From an uncultured Bacilli bacterium (GTDB lineage: Bacteria; Bacillota_I; Bacilli_A; ML615J-28; CAG-313), in the NCBI GenBank assembly GCA_934133195.1, contig CAKPAZ010000004.1:8169-72168 (forward strand): 64,000 nucleotides of DNA. The letters are read 5' to 3'. A model generated the notes under the pieces. The model did not search any database. It was not told the origin of the DNA and saw only the letters and a program-made list of their open reading frames with translations. Position 1 is the first letter of the stretch. Each line of letters begins with the position of its first letter. Shown one piece after another: positions 16,792 through 26,871 of the stretch. The translations under genes and the position numbers were made by a program.

Positions 16792-17994
16792 ATGGATAAA
16801 CTTTTTAAATTTATTTTAGAGAACTATAACGATGGAAGCGAAAAAGTAGATAAAACTACTGAATTATATAATATTTTAATTAAAAAACTTCCAAATAAAA
16901 TAGAATATACCTTGGGCATAACAGATCTTATTGTTAAAGGATCCATGGGACAAGGAAATAAAACCCAATATCCTTGGATTGCTATAATGGATAAGAGTAT
17001 TACTCAATCAACACAATATGGCTTGTACATGGTATACTTATTTAAAAGAGATATGAGCGGATTCTATTTATCTCTTAATCAAGGTATTACTTTTTTTGAA
17101 AAAGAATACGGCAAACAAAGATATACTAATGCAGCTCTTGTTGCAGATTATTTTAGAAGTCAAATTGGAGAAACATCTTTTTCAAAAAATGAAATTGACA
17201 TAACATGTGGTGATAAATCCAAGTCTTTAGGATATGGATATCAGAAAACTAATATTATTTCTAAATATTATCCCATTGATAAATTAGATGAGCAGATGTT
17301 AGTTAAAGACTTATTTGAACTATTTCATATTTATGATGAAATACTTCAACATATTAGTACCACATCATACGATAGCATTATTAAGGACATATTGATAGAA
17401 GAAGAAAAGTCTTTTGTAGATGTAGATACCGCAGTGTATGAAATAAAAAAAGTATTAGATCAATATGATAATTTACCTGCAGGGTTACATAGAACATTAA
17501 TAGAAGAAGAACCAACAGTTAAGCTATCAAAGAAATATGAAAGAATTACAAAGCCAAAAACAACTAAGATTGATTATATAAATAAAGCCAGAAAAGATGC
17601 AGAAGTTGGACTTTTGGGTGAAGAATTAGTTATTAGTTATGAAAAACAAAGATTAATAGATCTAAATTTAAATGATTACGCTGAAAAAATTAAATGGATA
17701 TCTAAAGAATCTGATTTGTATGGATATGATATTGAATCATTCGATATGGATGAAAATGGTAATATTTTTTCTATTAAGATAGAAGTAAAAACAACTGCTT
17801 CTAGAGCAGATACTGAATTTTTTGTTTCCAAAAATGAACTTGAAGTATCGAAAGAATATCAAAAAAAATACTTTATATATAGAGTATATGATGCTAAAGG
17901 ATTAATGCCTAAGTTTTATAGAGTTGCAGGATGTATATCAGATAATTTTATTTTAGATCCTGTTACCTTTATGGCAAGGTATAAATATAGATAA
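16792..17994 (+). CDS. McrB N-terminal-like / DUF3883 protein, probable modification-dependent restriction enzyme
   Basis: 400 residues. Residues 1-190 match the McrB_N-type domain that reads modified DNA: 'SMGQGNKTQYPWIAIMD', 'QYGLYMVYLF' and 'GFYLSLNQG' are typical of it. The C-terminal 130 residues are DUF3883-like: AEVGLLGEELVISYE, then GYDIESF and IKIEVKTTAS, the D...ExK arrangement of a PD-(D/E)xK nuclease (about residues 310-335). No GTPase motor is present, so sensor and cutter lie in one chain. I infer a type IV-like defence enzyme against modified phage DNA. It stands alone, with short AT-rich gaps at both sides. Confidence 0.75.
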   Translation: MDKLFKFILENYNDGSEKVDKTTELYNILIKKLPNKIEYTLGITDLIVKGSMGQGNKTQYPWIAIMDKSITQSTQYGLYMVYLFKRDMSGFYLSLNQGITFFEKEYGKQRYTNAALVADYFRSQIGETSFSKNEIDITCGDKSKSLGYGYQKTNIISKYYPIDKLDEQMLVKDLFELFHIYDEILQHISTTSYDSIIKDILIEEEKSFVDVDTAVYEIKKVLDQYDNLPAGLHRTLIEEEPTVKLSKKYERITKPKTTKIDYINKARKDAEVGLLGEELVISYEKQRLIDLNLNDYAEKIKWISKESDLYGYDIESFDMDENGNIFSIKIEVKTTASRADTEFFVSKNELEVSKEYQKKYFIYRVYDAKGLMPKFYRVAGCISDNFILDPVTFMARYKYR

Positions 17995-18260
17995 AAAATT
18001 TAAAATAAACTAGTAGAATATGTTTGTAAAAAAATGAATAAGCGATAAAACAGAAATTTAAAAATATGACGATATTATAGAGATTACTTACATTGATTAT
18101 TTGCTAAATAATCATTTTAAATTTTTAAAAATTCAAGCGTTTAACACCATTGAAATTATCATATGATTTTAACATTCACAGCTACGACAAATATGGAAAA
18201 ATAAACAATAACAAAGCGAACAGTATAAAAGTATGAATAAAAATAATTAAGGAGTAGAAT

Positions 18261-20573
18261 ATGACAGAAGAAGAAGTAAAACTAAATTATATAACACCCG
18301 CGATTGAACATGCAGGATGGAAAAAAAGCCAAATTAGAATGGAATATTCAATAAATGATGGGAAAATAATTATTAGAGAAAATGTCACAAAAAGGTTGCC
18401 AAAGAAAAAAGCTGATTATGTTTTATTCTATAAAACAGATTTACCACTAGCAATAGTAGAAGCAAAAGATGATAAACATGTAGTTGGTGATGGAATGTTA
18501 CAAGCTCAAGAGTATGCAAAAAAATTAGATGTTAGATTTGTTTTTACATCTAATGGTAATGGATTTTTATTTTATGATATGAAAACTGGAGAACAAAAGA
18601 TATATAACTTAGATGATTTTCCTTCCCCTGAAACTTTGTATAAAATTCAGTTTGAAGAAGAGTTTAAAAAGAATAAAAATTTAGAAAAAATCATTGATAC
18701 ACCATATTATTATGGAGTTGAATCACTTACACCCAGATATTATCAGCGTATTGCAATAAATAGAACTGTTGAGGCAATTGCAAAAGGTAGCGAGAGAATT
18801 TTACTTGTTATGGCTACTGGGACAGGAAAAACATACATGGCTTTTCAGATTATTTGGAGGCTTTGGAAATCTGGCCTTAAAAAGAAAATTTTATATCTTG
18901 CAGATAGAAATATTTTAATAGATCAGACAATAATCGGTGATTTTAAACCATTTAAAAATTTTATGACTAAAATTTTTCATAAAAAGATGGATACATCATA
19001 TGAAATATATTTGTCACTTTACCAACAACTTTCTGAAAATGAGACGGATGATACATTAGCTTTATTAAAAGAAAATTTTAATTCGGATTTTTTTGATTTA
19101 ATAATAGTCGATGAATGTCATAGAGGTAGTGCTAGAGAAGACTCAAATTGGAGAAAAATATTAGATTATTTTGATAAAGCAAGTAAAATCGGTATGACAG
19201 CAACCCCTAAAGAAACTAGAGAAATATCAAATATTGATTATTTTGGTGAACCAATTTATACATACTCTTTAAAAGATGGTATTGAAGATGGATTTCTTGC
19301 CCCTTATAGGGTAATCAGATACGCCCTAGATACTGATATATATGGGTATAGACCTGAAAAAGGTAAACTTGATATTGATGGAAATATTGTTGATGATAGA
19401 GAGTATAATATAAATGATTTTGATAAAAATCTTATAATTGACGAAAGAACTCAATTAGTTGCCAAAAAAATTACGGAATTTCTTAAAAGCACCGATCGAT
19501 TTGCAAAAACAATTGTATTTTGCGTGGATGTAGACCATGCTGAAAGAATGAGACAAGCACTAGTTGAACTTAATTCAGATCTTTGTGCTGAAGATCATAG
19601 ATATATAGTTCGTATCACTGGTGATAATGAAGAAGGAAAAAAACAACTTGATTATTTTATTGATAATGATAGTATTTATCCAACTATAGTTACAACCAGT
19701 AAATTATTAACGACTGGAGTAAATTGCCAAACATGTAAAATTATTGTTTTAGATAACATATTTGGTGAAAATGGAATGACGGAATTTAAACAAATTATTG
19801 GTAGAGGTACAAGAATCAAAGAAGATTATGGTAAATTATATTTTACAATTTTAGACTTTAGAAATGCTACAAGATTATTTGCTGATCCAACTTTTAATGG
19901 TCCAGAAGAACAAGTAGAAGATTATGATCCAAATAGATTAAAAAAAATTAAAAATAAAAATATAATAGAATCTGATGAAGAAGAAAATAATGAGATAAAT
20001 AATAATACAAATGTAAAAAAAATTAGAGTTAACAATGTTGATGTAATGCTTATTGCAGAAAGAGTTCAATATTATGATTGTGATGGTAAACTAATAACAG
20101 AAAACTTAAAAGATTACACGAGAAAAAATATTTTACACGATTATGCATCTTTGAGTGATTTCTTAAATTTATGGAATAGTGAAAAAAAGCGAGAAGTCAT
20201 TATAGAAGAACTTAATACTAAAGGTATTTTTATAGAAGAACTTAGAAAATTTTATCCGACTGATGTAGATGATTTCGATTTAATATGTGATATAGCATAT
20301 GGATTAAAACCACTGACAAGAAAAGATAGAATTAAACGTTCTAAGGTTGTAGATATATTAAATAGATATTCTGAGGAATGCAAAAAAGTTCTTGAGATTA
20401 TTCTTGAAAAATATTCAAATGATGAAATTGATGAATTAACGGATTCAAAAATTTTAAAATTACCTGACTTTAACGATTATGGTAATCCCATGAAAATTGC
20501 AAATTTATTTGGAGGGCGTAATAATTATTTAAATGCAGTTCGTCAAATACAAAATGCACTATATGTAGCGTAA
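18261..20573 (+). CDS. hsdR: Type I restriction enzyme, R subunit
   Basis: Motor and nuclease subunit of the type I R-M complex. The N-terminal nuclease has Asp52 (KKADYVLF) and ExK at 67-69 (IVEAKDD). The SF2 helicase part has Walker A (MATGTGKTY, about 187-195), the DECH box (IIVDECHRGS), motif III 'GMTATP' and motif VI 'QIIGRGTRIK'. The C-terminal region fits the EcoEI-R type. With 770 residues it is of the short class of HsdR. AAGGAG precedes the start, and hsdM follows after 15 bases with its own strong ribosome site (AAAGGAGG). An intact gene with no frameshift. Confidence 0.95.
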   Translation: MTEEEVKLNYITPAIEHAGWKKSQIRMEYSINDGKIIIRENVTKRLPKKKADYVLFYKTDLPLAIVEAKDDKHVVGDGMLQAQEYAKKLDVRFVFTSNGNGFLFYDMKTGEQKIYNLDDFPSPETLYKIQFEEEFKKNKNLEKIIDTPYYYGVESLTPRYYQRIAINRTVEAIAKGSERILLVMATGTGKTYMAFQIIWRLWKSGLKKKILYLADRNILIDQTIIGDFKPFKNFMTKIFHKKMDTSYEIYLSLYQQLSENETDDTLALLKENFNSDFFDLIIVDECHRGSAREDSNWRKILDYFDKASKIGMTATPKETREISNIDYFGEPIYTYSLKDGIEDGFLAPYRVIRYALDTDIYGYRPEKGKLDIDGNIVDDREYNINDFDKNLIIDERTQLVAKKITEFLKSTDRFAKTIVFCVDVDHAERMRQALVELNSDLCAEDHRYIVRITGDNEEGKKQLDYFIDNDSIYPTIVTTSKLLTTGVNCQTCKIIVLDNIFGENGMTEFKQIIGRGTRIKEDYGKLYFTILDFRNATRLFADPTFNGPEEQVEDYDPNRLKKIKNKNIIESDEEENNEINNNTNVKKIRVNNVDVMLIAERVQYYDCDGKLITENLKDYTRKNILHDYASLSDFLNLWNSEKKREVIIEELNTKGIFIEELRKFYPTDVDDFDLICDIAYGLKPLTRKDRIKRSKVVDILNRYSEECKKVLEIILEKYSNDEIDELTDSKILKLPDFNDYGNPMKIANLFGGRNNYLNAVRQIQNALYVA

Positions 20574-20588
20574 AGGAGGATTAAAATT

Positions 20589-22058
20589 ATGGCAGTTACA
20601 AATTTAGTAAAAAGAATACAAGATATTATGAGAAATGACGCTGGCGTTGATGGTGATGCACAACGAATTAGTCAAATGACGTGGATGTTTTTCTTAAAAG
20701 TTTATGATGCTAAGGAAGAAGAATGGGAATTTTATGATGAAAATTATCAAAGTTTAATTCCTAATGAGCTAAAATGGAGAAATTGGGCAATAGATGACCA
20801 TAGTAATAATGTAATTACCGGTGAAAAACTATTAGATTTAGTTAATAATAAACTATTTCCTACTTTAAAAAATCTTGAGATAACCCCAGAAACACCGCTA
20901 AAGCAACGCATTGCAAAATATGTTTTCGAAGATGCACAAAATTATATGAAAGATGGTGTTTTACTTAGACAGGTAATTAATGTAATAAATGAAGTTGATT
21001 TTTCTGAATATAAAGAAAGACATGAATTTGGTGCAATTTATGAAACAATTTTAAAAAGCTTACAAAGTGCTGGAAATGCTGGTGAATTTTATACGCCGCG
21101 TGCTGTTACAGATTTTATGGTTCAGATGATAAAGCCAAAACTTGGTGAGTCTGTCGCAGATTTTGCATGTGGTACAGGTGGATTTTTAACTTCAACTTTA
21201 AAATATCTTGAGCCACAAAAAAAATCTACAGAGGATGTTGACAAATATAACAACACAATTTATGGAATTGAAAAAAAGCCAATGCCTTATTTACTTTGTA
21301 TAACAAATATGTTAATACATGATGTTGATGAACCTAAAATTTATCACATGAATTCCTTAGAAAAAAATGTAAGAGATTACAAAGAAGAAGATAAATTTGA
21401 TATTATTTTAATGAATCCACCTTACGGAGGATCAGAAAAAGAAGCTGTTAAGAATAATTTTCCTGCAGATTTAAGAAGTAGTGAAACAGCAGATTTATTC
21501 ATGAATGTTATCATGTATCGTTTAAAGAAAAATGGTCGTTGTGCTGTAATTATTCCAGATGGCTTTCTATTTGGAGAAGATAACGCAAAAGTTGCTATTA
21601 AGAAGAAACTATTAAATGAATTTAATTTACACACAATCATAAGAATGCCACATAGTGTTTTTGCTCCGTATACTTCCATAACGACTAATATATTATTTTT
21701 TGATAATACTAAATCAACTGATGAAACATGGATATATCGTATGGACATGCCTGAGGGATATAAAAATTTTTCAAAAAATAAACCTATAATGCTAGAACAT
21801 TTTGCTCCTGCTATTGAATGGTGGAATAATAGAAAAGAATTAATAATTGACGAATTTCCTAAAGCAAAGAAATATACAAAAGAAGATATTATAAAATTAA
21901 ATTATAATTTAGATTTATGTGGTTATCCACATATTGAAGAAGAAATTTTAGAACCAAAAGATTTAATCCATCAATTTAAAGAGCGAAGAGATTCTTATAA
22001 CGCGGAGATTGAGAGAACACTGGCAAAAATATTGGAGATTTTAGATGAAGACAATTAA
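20589..22058 (+). CDS. hsdM: Type I DNA methyltransferase, M subunit
   Basis: Adenine-N6 methyltransferase of the type I complex; it also forms the restriction complex with HsdR and HsdS. The N-terminal helical domain (HsdM_N) is followed by 'GEFYTPRAVTDFMV', the SAM-binding motif DFACGTGGF (about 191-199) and the catalytic NPPY (about 276-279). At 489 residues it has the usual length. The last 14 bases overlap hsdS. Confidence 0.96.
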   Translation: MAVTNLVKRIQDIMRNDAGVDGDAQRISQMTWMFFLKVYDAKEEEWEFYDENYQSLIPNELKWRNWAIDDHSNNVITGEKLLDLVNNKLFPTLKNLEITPETPLKQRIAKYVFEDAQNYMKDGVLLRQVINVINEVDFSEYKERHEFGAIYETILKSLQSAGNAGEFYTPRAVTDFMVQMIKPKLGESVADFACGTGGFLTSTLKYLEPQKKSTEDVDKYNNTIYGIEKKPMPYLLCITNMLIHDVDEPKIYHMNSLEKNVRDYKEEDKFDIILMNPPYGGSEKEAVKNNFPADLRSSETADLFMNVIMYRLKKNGRCAVIIPDGFLFGEDNAKVAIKKKLLNEFNLHTIIRMPHSVFAPYTSITTNILFFDNTKSTDETWIYRMDMPEGYKNFSKNKPIMLEHFAPAIEWWNNRKELIIDEFPKAKKYTKEDIIKLNYNLDLCGYPHIEEEILEPKDLIHQFKERRDSYNAEIERTLAKILEILDEDN

Positions 22059-23616
22059 AAATTTAACTGCAAATGAATTAAGAAAATCAATTCTTCAATT
22101 AGCTATTCAAGGGAAACTTGTAAAACAAGATCCAAATGATGAGCCGGCCAGTGAGCTTGTCAAAAAAATTTATGAAGAAAAAAAGAAATTAATTGAAGAA
22201 GGTAAAATAAAAAAAGACAAAACAGAATCAATTATTTTTAAAGGTGATGATAATTGTTATTATGAGAAGATAGGTAATAATGATCCTATAAAACTTGAGG
22301 ATTTACCTTTTGATATTCCTGATAATTGGATGTGGATACGACTTAAGAATTCTTCAATATTAAATGGTGGTTATGCATTCAAAAGTGATAAATTTTCTAA
22401 AGAAGGAGTTAGAGTGATCCGTATATCTGATTTCAATGAAAATGGAATTCTTAATAAGGATATTAAACGCTATCCATATTCAATAGAATTAGAACAATAT
22501 AAAATTTTAGAGAAAGATATTTTATTATGTATGACTGGTGGTACAGTTGGAAAATCTGTATATATTAATTCACTTAATGAAGATTCATATATAAATCAAC
22601 GTGTTGCATTAATACGTATATTTAAAATATTATCTAAATATTTTTATGTATATTTAGTGTCACCGAATACTGCCGATATAATTAATAAAAATAAAAATAG
22701 TACAAATGATAATATCTCCATGAAATTAATTGAAGACTTTCTAATTCCACTACCACCATTAGAAGAACAACAACGTATTGTAGATAAGATTAATTCATTT
22801 GAACCATTATTAGAAAAATATGAAAAAATAGAAAAAGAATTATCAAAACTAGAAAAAGAGTTTCCTGAAAAACTTAAAAAATCCATTTTACAATATGCTA
22901 TTGAAGGGAAACTAGTTAAGCAAGATCCTAACGATGAACCTGCTTCAGTCTTACTTGAACGAATAAAACAAGAGAAAGAAAGACTAATTAAAGAAGGTAA
23001 AATTAAGCGTGACAAGTATGAATCATACATCTATCAAGGTGATGATAAAAATTATTATGAGAAGATCTGTAATACGGTTAATAATATTGAAATTCCATTT
23101 GAAATTCCAAACAAATGGATATGGATTAAATCACATCAGATAATGAAACCAGTTCAATACGGATATAATGGCCCAGGTTTATCAAACGGGAAATTTAAAT
23201 TATTAAGAATAAGTGATATTCAAAATGGTAATGTCAATTGGAAAACACTACCATATTGCAATATTTCTGAACAACAAGTAAATATTTATCAGATTCAAAA
23301 AAATGATATTTATATTGCAAGAACTGGTGGAACAATAGGTAAATCATTTAGACTAGCTGTAGATATGCCTAATGTTGTTTTTGCGGGATATTTAATTAGA
23401 TTTTCTTTTATCGAACAAAGAATAAGTAAATATATTAATTTGTTTCTAAATACACCTTTATATTGGAATCAGGTTGCAGATAAATCTGCAGGTACTGGTC
23501 AACCTAATATTAACGGTGTATCATTAAGTAACTTATTAGTTCCGATACCTTCTTATAATGAACAAGAACGTATTCTAAATAAAATCAATTATTTATTTCA
23601 AAAAATAGATTGTTAA
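22045..23616 (+). CDS. hsdS: Type I specificity subunit (expressed copy)
   Basis: Recognises the two half-sites of the target DNA. The layout is a conserved N-terminal segment (1-80), first target-recognition domain (TRD, about 90-240), a conserved central spacer with long coiled-coil helices (245-345), second TRD (about 346-510) and a short tail. The central spacer repeats the N-terminal module (KLVKQDPNDEPAS occurs in both). DNA blocks at 22250-22287 and 22936-23063 reappear inverted in the silent cassette downstream, so both TRDs can be exchanged. It overlaps hsdM by 14 bases, and its 3' end overlaps the antisense cassette tail by 32 bases. Confidence 0.93.
   Translation: MKTIKNLTANELRKSILQLAIQGKLVKQDPNDEPASELVKKIYEEKKKLIEEGKIKKDKTESIIFKGDDNCYYEKIGNNDPIKLEDLPFDIPDNWMWIRLKNSSILNGGYAFKSDKFSKEGVRVIRISDFNENGILNKDIKRYPYSIELEQYKILEKDILLCMTGGTVGKSVYINSLNEDSYINQRVALIRIFKILSKYFYVYLVSPNTADIINKNKNSTNDNISMKLIEDFLIPLPPLEEQQRIVDKINSFEPLLEKYEKIEKELSKLEKEFPEKLKKSILQYAIEGKLVKQDPNDEPASVLLERIKQEKERLIKEGKIKRDKYESYIYQGDDKNYYEKICNTVNNIEIPFEIPNKWIWIKSHQIMKPVQYGYNGPGLSNGKFKLLRISDIQNGNVNWKTLPYCNISEQQVNIYQIQKNDIYIARTGGTIGKSFRLAVDMPNVVFAGYLIRFSFIEQRISKYINLFLNTPLYWNQVADKSAGTGQPNINGVSLSNLLVPIPSYNEQERILNKINYLFQKIDC
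22250..22287 (+). repeat. Inverted repeat IR-b, expressed-side copy (38 bp)
   Basis: An identical 38-base block occurs in the opposite orientation at 26834-26871. It covers the codons for NCYYEKIGNNDP at the entrance of the first TRD, so recombination would swap the first TRD and everything downstream. Confidence 0.93.
22936..23063 (+). repeat. Inverted repeat IR-a, expressed-side copy (about 128 bp)
   Basis: This block, from the codons for EPASVLLE to NYYE, recurs inverted at 26043-26170 with only a few mismatches. Its last 19 bases (23045-23063) also occur in direct orientation at 25094-25112 and, in a degenerate inverted form, at 24154-24173. It marks the entrance of the second TRD. Confidence 0.93.
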
Positions 23617-24189
23617 CCTTTTTAACAATTTTATGTTGTTCTGATAAAGGAGGAATTGGTATCGCATAGTTCATTATAACTTTAGGATATAATTCTATTT
23701 GATTTGTACTACCTTCATACCTTTCTTCAACATAATCAAAAATTATAGGTGATCTTAAATATAAGTATACATATTCTGGATTAATTTCTTTTTGAATTAA
23801 TCGAATTGTTGTTATATGTGAATCATAAACAATAATATTGTGATTGGAAAAAGACTTTATTTTAAGATATTAACTCTTCCAACAGTTCCTGTACCAGTTG
23901 AATTGATTATAATATCATTTATGTTAGAAATTTGCTGTGCATTATAACTAATAAATGATAATCCATCTATATATAAAGCTTTATTTAATGATAATATTCC
24001 GTCTTTTTGATTGCATTTTTGTGCAATTACGGGAATTGTTTTATTAACAGAATATTTAGGAGATTTTCCTCGCTTGATAAATTCTGAAATATTAATTAAT
24101 TTTGTGATTTTCCATCCAATTGGAATTGAATAATCTTTTAATTTAGATAGAAACATCTTATAATAATTTATATATAAAAAAGACTTCAA
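23585..24189 (-). pseudogene. Silent hsdS cassette F (second-TRD type, in-frame stop)
   Basis: On the minus strand, a second-TRD cassette without promoter or proper start runs from the degenerate repeat at 24154-24173 to a stop at 23585. It opens with 'SIPIGWKITKL' and ends with 'IPIPPLSEQHKIVKKVN', the normal TRD boundaries. An in-frame TAA at 23857-23859 interrupts it after 'GTVGRVNILK'; the frame goes on normally with 'SFSNHNIIVYDSH'. It ends tail-to-tail with the expressed hsdS. Inversion between 23045 and 24173 would place it in the expressed gene, with the stop truncating HsdS. Confidence 0.85.
24154..24173 (-). repeat. Degenerate IR-a core at the start of silent cassette F
   Basis: On the minus strand, 17 of 20 bases match the core at 23045-23064. 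It is inverted relative to the expressed copy. Confidence 0.6.
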
Positions 24190-24217
24190 TGAATTTAAGT
24201 GTTCATTGAAGTCTTTT
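24178..24217. terminator. Bidirectional terminator between silent cassette and recombinase
   Basis: AAAAGACTTCAATGAA pairs with TTCATTGAAGTCTTTT around an 8-base loop, with T runs on both strands. It ends the recombinase transcript and keeps it from reading into the silent cassette. Confidence 0.9.
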
Positions 24218-24220
24218 TGA

Positions 24221-25024
24221 TTACCAAGTTACTATTTCATCAACTAATTTTTGTTGTTCACTTGCAGTTTTTCTAAGATATATTCGTGTTGTTTCAATAG
24301 ATTCATGTCCCATTAAATCTGCTAATAAAGATATATCATTATATTTCTCTAAAAAATTCTTTGCAAATCTATGTCTAAACGAATGGGGATATACAACTTT
24401 AGGATCTATACCATATTTAATTGCATAGTTCTTTAATTGTTGAGAAATTCCTCTAGTTGTAATTCTTTCTCCAAATCTATTAAGAAAGATATATCCAGAT
24501 TCAATCTCTAAATCATTTTCTATCCATTTAATTGTTTCTTTTCTTAAAGCAAGTGGAATATAAATTCTTCTAACCTTTCCACCTTTAGAATAGATATCTA
24601 TATAACCAACTTTTACATGTTCAACTTTTATTTTAATTAATTCGCTAATTCTAGCACCAGTTGCACATAAGAATCTAACTATGAAATACCATTCGATATT
24701 AGGTTCTTTTTTTAATTTTTTCTTAAAAAAAACGTAATCAGCATCACTAATTACGTTTTCAAGGAACATTTTTTGTTGCACCTTTATAGATTTGAGCCTT
24801 AAATTATCTTTTCCGATAAATTCCAAATACTTATTCATAGCTTGAATTTTAAGATTAACAGATTTAGCCTTAAAATTTTCTATTAAATAAGTTTTCCATA
24901 GAAGTAAATATTTCTTATTTACTTCATCAAATAATTCTTTGTATCCCTGTATAGCAATTAAATAAGCGGATACTGTGTTCTTAGCAAGATTTTTTGCTAA
25001 TAAAAACTGTTTAAATTTTTCCAT
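24221..25024 (-). CDS. Tyrosine recombinase, probable hsdS invertase
   Basis: 267 residues with an N-terminal SAM-like core-binding domain (1-85) and the catalytic domain: Arg125 (ATGARISEL), a Lys near 147-150, His214 and Arg217 (HSFRHRF), His240 (LMGHES) and Tyr249 (TRIYLRK), so all active-site residues are present. It is of the small XerC/D-like type that in Streptococcus and Lactobacillus shuffles type I hsdS genes. Its place between inverted hsdS cassettes supports this. The ribosome site is TAAGGAGGTAAAAT, and a TATAAT lies at 25052-25057 on the minus strand. Confidence 0.92.
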   Translation of the reverse strand: MEKFKQFLLAKNLAKNTVSAYLIAIQGYKELFDEVNKKYLLLWKTYLIENFKAKSVNLKIQAMNKYLEFIGKDNLRLKSIKVQQKMFLENVISDADYVFFKKKLKKEPNIEWYFIVRFLCATGARISELIKIKVEHVKVGYIDIYSKGGKVRRIYIPLALRKETIKWIENDLEIESGYIFLNRFGERITTRGISQQLKNYAIKYGIDPKVVYPHSFRHRFAKNFLEKYNDISLLADLMGHESIETTRIYLRKTASEQQKLVDEIVTW

Positions 25025-25093
25025 TAATTTTACCTCCTTATGGACGATAAAATTATATCATTTAATTATTAATTTTCTTTTTATGAACACAAT

Positions 25094-25112
25094 ATAAAAA
25101 TTATTATGAGAA
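25094..25112 (+). repeat. IR-a core at the start of silent cassette E
   Basis: A 19-base block identical to 23045-23063, in the same orientation, and inverted relative to 26043-26061. It opens the silent TRD at 25113-25590. Confidence 0.9.
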
Positions 25113-25590
25113 TTTACCAATCGGCTGGGTCAAATGTTGTTTATCAAATGTAGCTAAAATTATTATGGGACAATCTCCTAATGGTAATACTTATGGTAAT
25201 ATTGGAACTGAATTCCATCAAGGTAAAATGTTTTTTACTGATAGAATAATTGGAATTTCTAATGTCAAAACTTCAACTCCAATCAAAGTCACCTCAAAAT
25301 ATTCGCTAGTTATGTCAGTTAGAGCTCCTGTTGGAGATGTAAATTATTGTAATAGAGAAATATGCATAGGTCGTGGATTGTGTTCAATTGAATGTTTTGT
25401 ACCAGAACTAACTGATTATCTTTATATTATATTGAAAGCAAATAGTAAGTTTTTTAAGGATAAATCGACTGGGACAACATTTAAAGCGATAAATATGGAT
25501 GTTATAGCATCATTACCAATATTACTTCCTCCATTGAATGAACAAAAAAGTATAGCAAGTAAAATTAATAAAATAAATATGTATTTATAG
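25094..25590 (+). pseudogene. Silent hsdS cassette E (second-TRD type)
   Basis: A promoterless TRD cassette on the plus strand. From the repeat core the frame is open to 25590 ('ENLPIGWVKCCLSNVAK', later MGQSPNGNTYG and the exit 'LPPLNEQKSIASKI'); just upstream is a stop, so it has no start of its own. The ATG at 25165 inside it is probably not used. Its end overlaps the antisense cassette D by 26 bases. Inversion with the D copy or with the expressed gene would put it into an HsdS protein. Confidence 0.85.
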
Positions 25591-26042
25591 AATCTATTCT
25601 CTCACATATTCTTTTCTGTTCTTCTATAGGTGGTAAAAAAATAATTCGAGCCAAAATTTCTTTTCTATCTATTCCGGGTATTAAACTCTTTGCATTAGCA
25701 TTAAGTGAGGAGACAATTGTATTAAGATAGAGTATTAGAAATGAATTTAAAATATATGACTTAATAGACATAAATTGTCTAGCAATATGAATATCTCCAA
25801 TACTATTTATAGCTATTTTTCCTATAGTTCCTTTGCATGAAAGCAATATTTCGTTTTTTCGTGAGTTTACATGTTTACAACTTGTATATCTATTTATTAT
25901 TATTTTGTTGTTTTCATCAATATTACTTGCACCAGTAATATATGGAATACCTATATTTTTATTCGAGTAATCATTTTGACTTAAATCTGTTCCTGACGTT
26001 AGCGTAATTATTTGATGCATATAACACCTAATCCACCCCATA

Positions 26043-26170
26043 TTCTCATAATAATTTTTATCATCACCTTGATAGATGTATGATTCATGCTTCTCACGCT
26101 TAATTTTACCTTCTTTAATTAGTCTTTCTTTCTCTTGTTTTATTCGTTCAAGTAAGACTGAAGCAGGTTC
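26043..26170 (-). repeat. Inverted repeat IR-a, silent-side copy (about 128 bp)
   Basis: Near-identical, in opposite orientation, to 22936-23063. The few differences cluster in the codons for 'REKHES' versus 'RDKYES'. Confidence 0.93.
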
Positions 26171-26833
26171 GTCATTAGGATCTTGTTTTACTAATTTTCC
26201 TTCAATTGCGTATTGAAGAATAGATTTCTTTAGTTTATCTGGAAATTCTGATTCAAGAATAGATAATTTATTTTCAATATTATCATAATGTTGAATTAAA
26301 GGTTCAAACAAATTAATTTTTTTGACAATTCTTTTTTGTTCATTTAGTGGTGGAAGTGGAAATAAATAATCTCCAACTGTAGATAGACTTAAGAAAATTT
26401 GATTTGTTGTTCCGTTTGCTGATTTCTCTATATTAGTTCGATTCAAAAATAAAAATTTATATAACATAACTGAAGTAATTTCGTCAAATAAACGAAATAC
26501 AAACAAATGTCCATCGGTTAAAACATCTGTTCTGTCTAATTGATATAAACCGCATCTACCCAATGTCCCATGACCTAAGGTATTTAATAAAACATCATAT
26601 TTTCTTAAATAATAATATTCTGGCATATTTATCACAAATTCATCAGTGCAATATTTAGCAAGTTTAAAATCTATTTCAATTCCACTATTTGCTGCTTGTC
26701 CAATAGCTATATTATTTGTAATCTCTTTTGAGTATTTTGGAGATTTTCCGCTATAAATCAATTTACATAAATTTTTTAACCTAATCCAAACCCAATTATT
26801 TGGAATATCAAAAGGTAAATCTTCTAACTTTAC

Positions 26834-26871
26834 AGGATCATTATTACCTATCTTCTCATAATAACAATTAT
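26834..26871 (-). repeat. Inverted repeat IR-b, silent-side copy (38 bp)
   Basis: Perfect inverted copy of 22250-22287. The pair spans a potential 4.6 kb inversion including the recombinase gene. Confidence 0.93.

Larger units (their letters stand above)
25565..26871 (-). pseudogene. Silent hsdS' cassette with two TRDs (B and D)
   Basis: On the minus strand this carries the 38-bp repeat (26834-26871), a first TRD (B, with SGKSPKYSKE), the conserved central spacer, the 128-bp repeat (26043-26170) and a second TRD (D, from 'NMGWIRCYMHQI'). The frame is open from the repeat to 25565, but the N-terminal module, promoter and start are missing, so it is a store of alternative TRDs and not an expressed gene. 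A TGA sits right upstream of the repeat. Confidence 0.88.
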
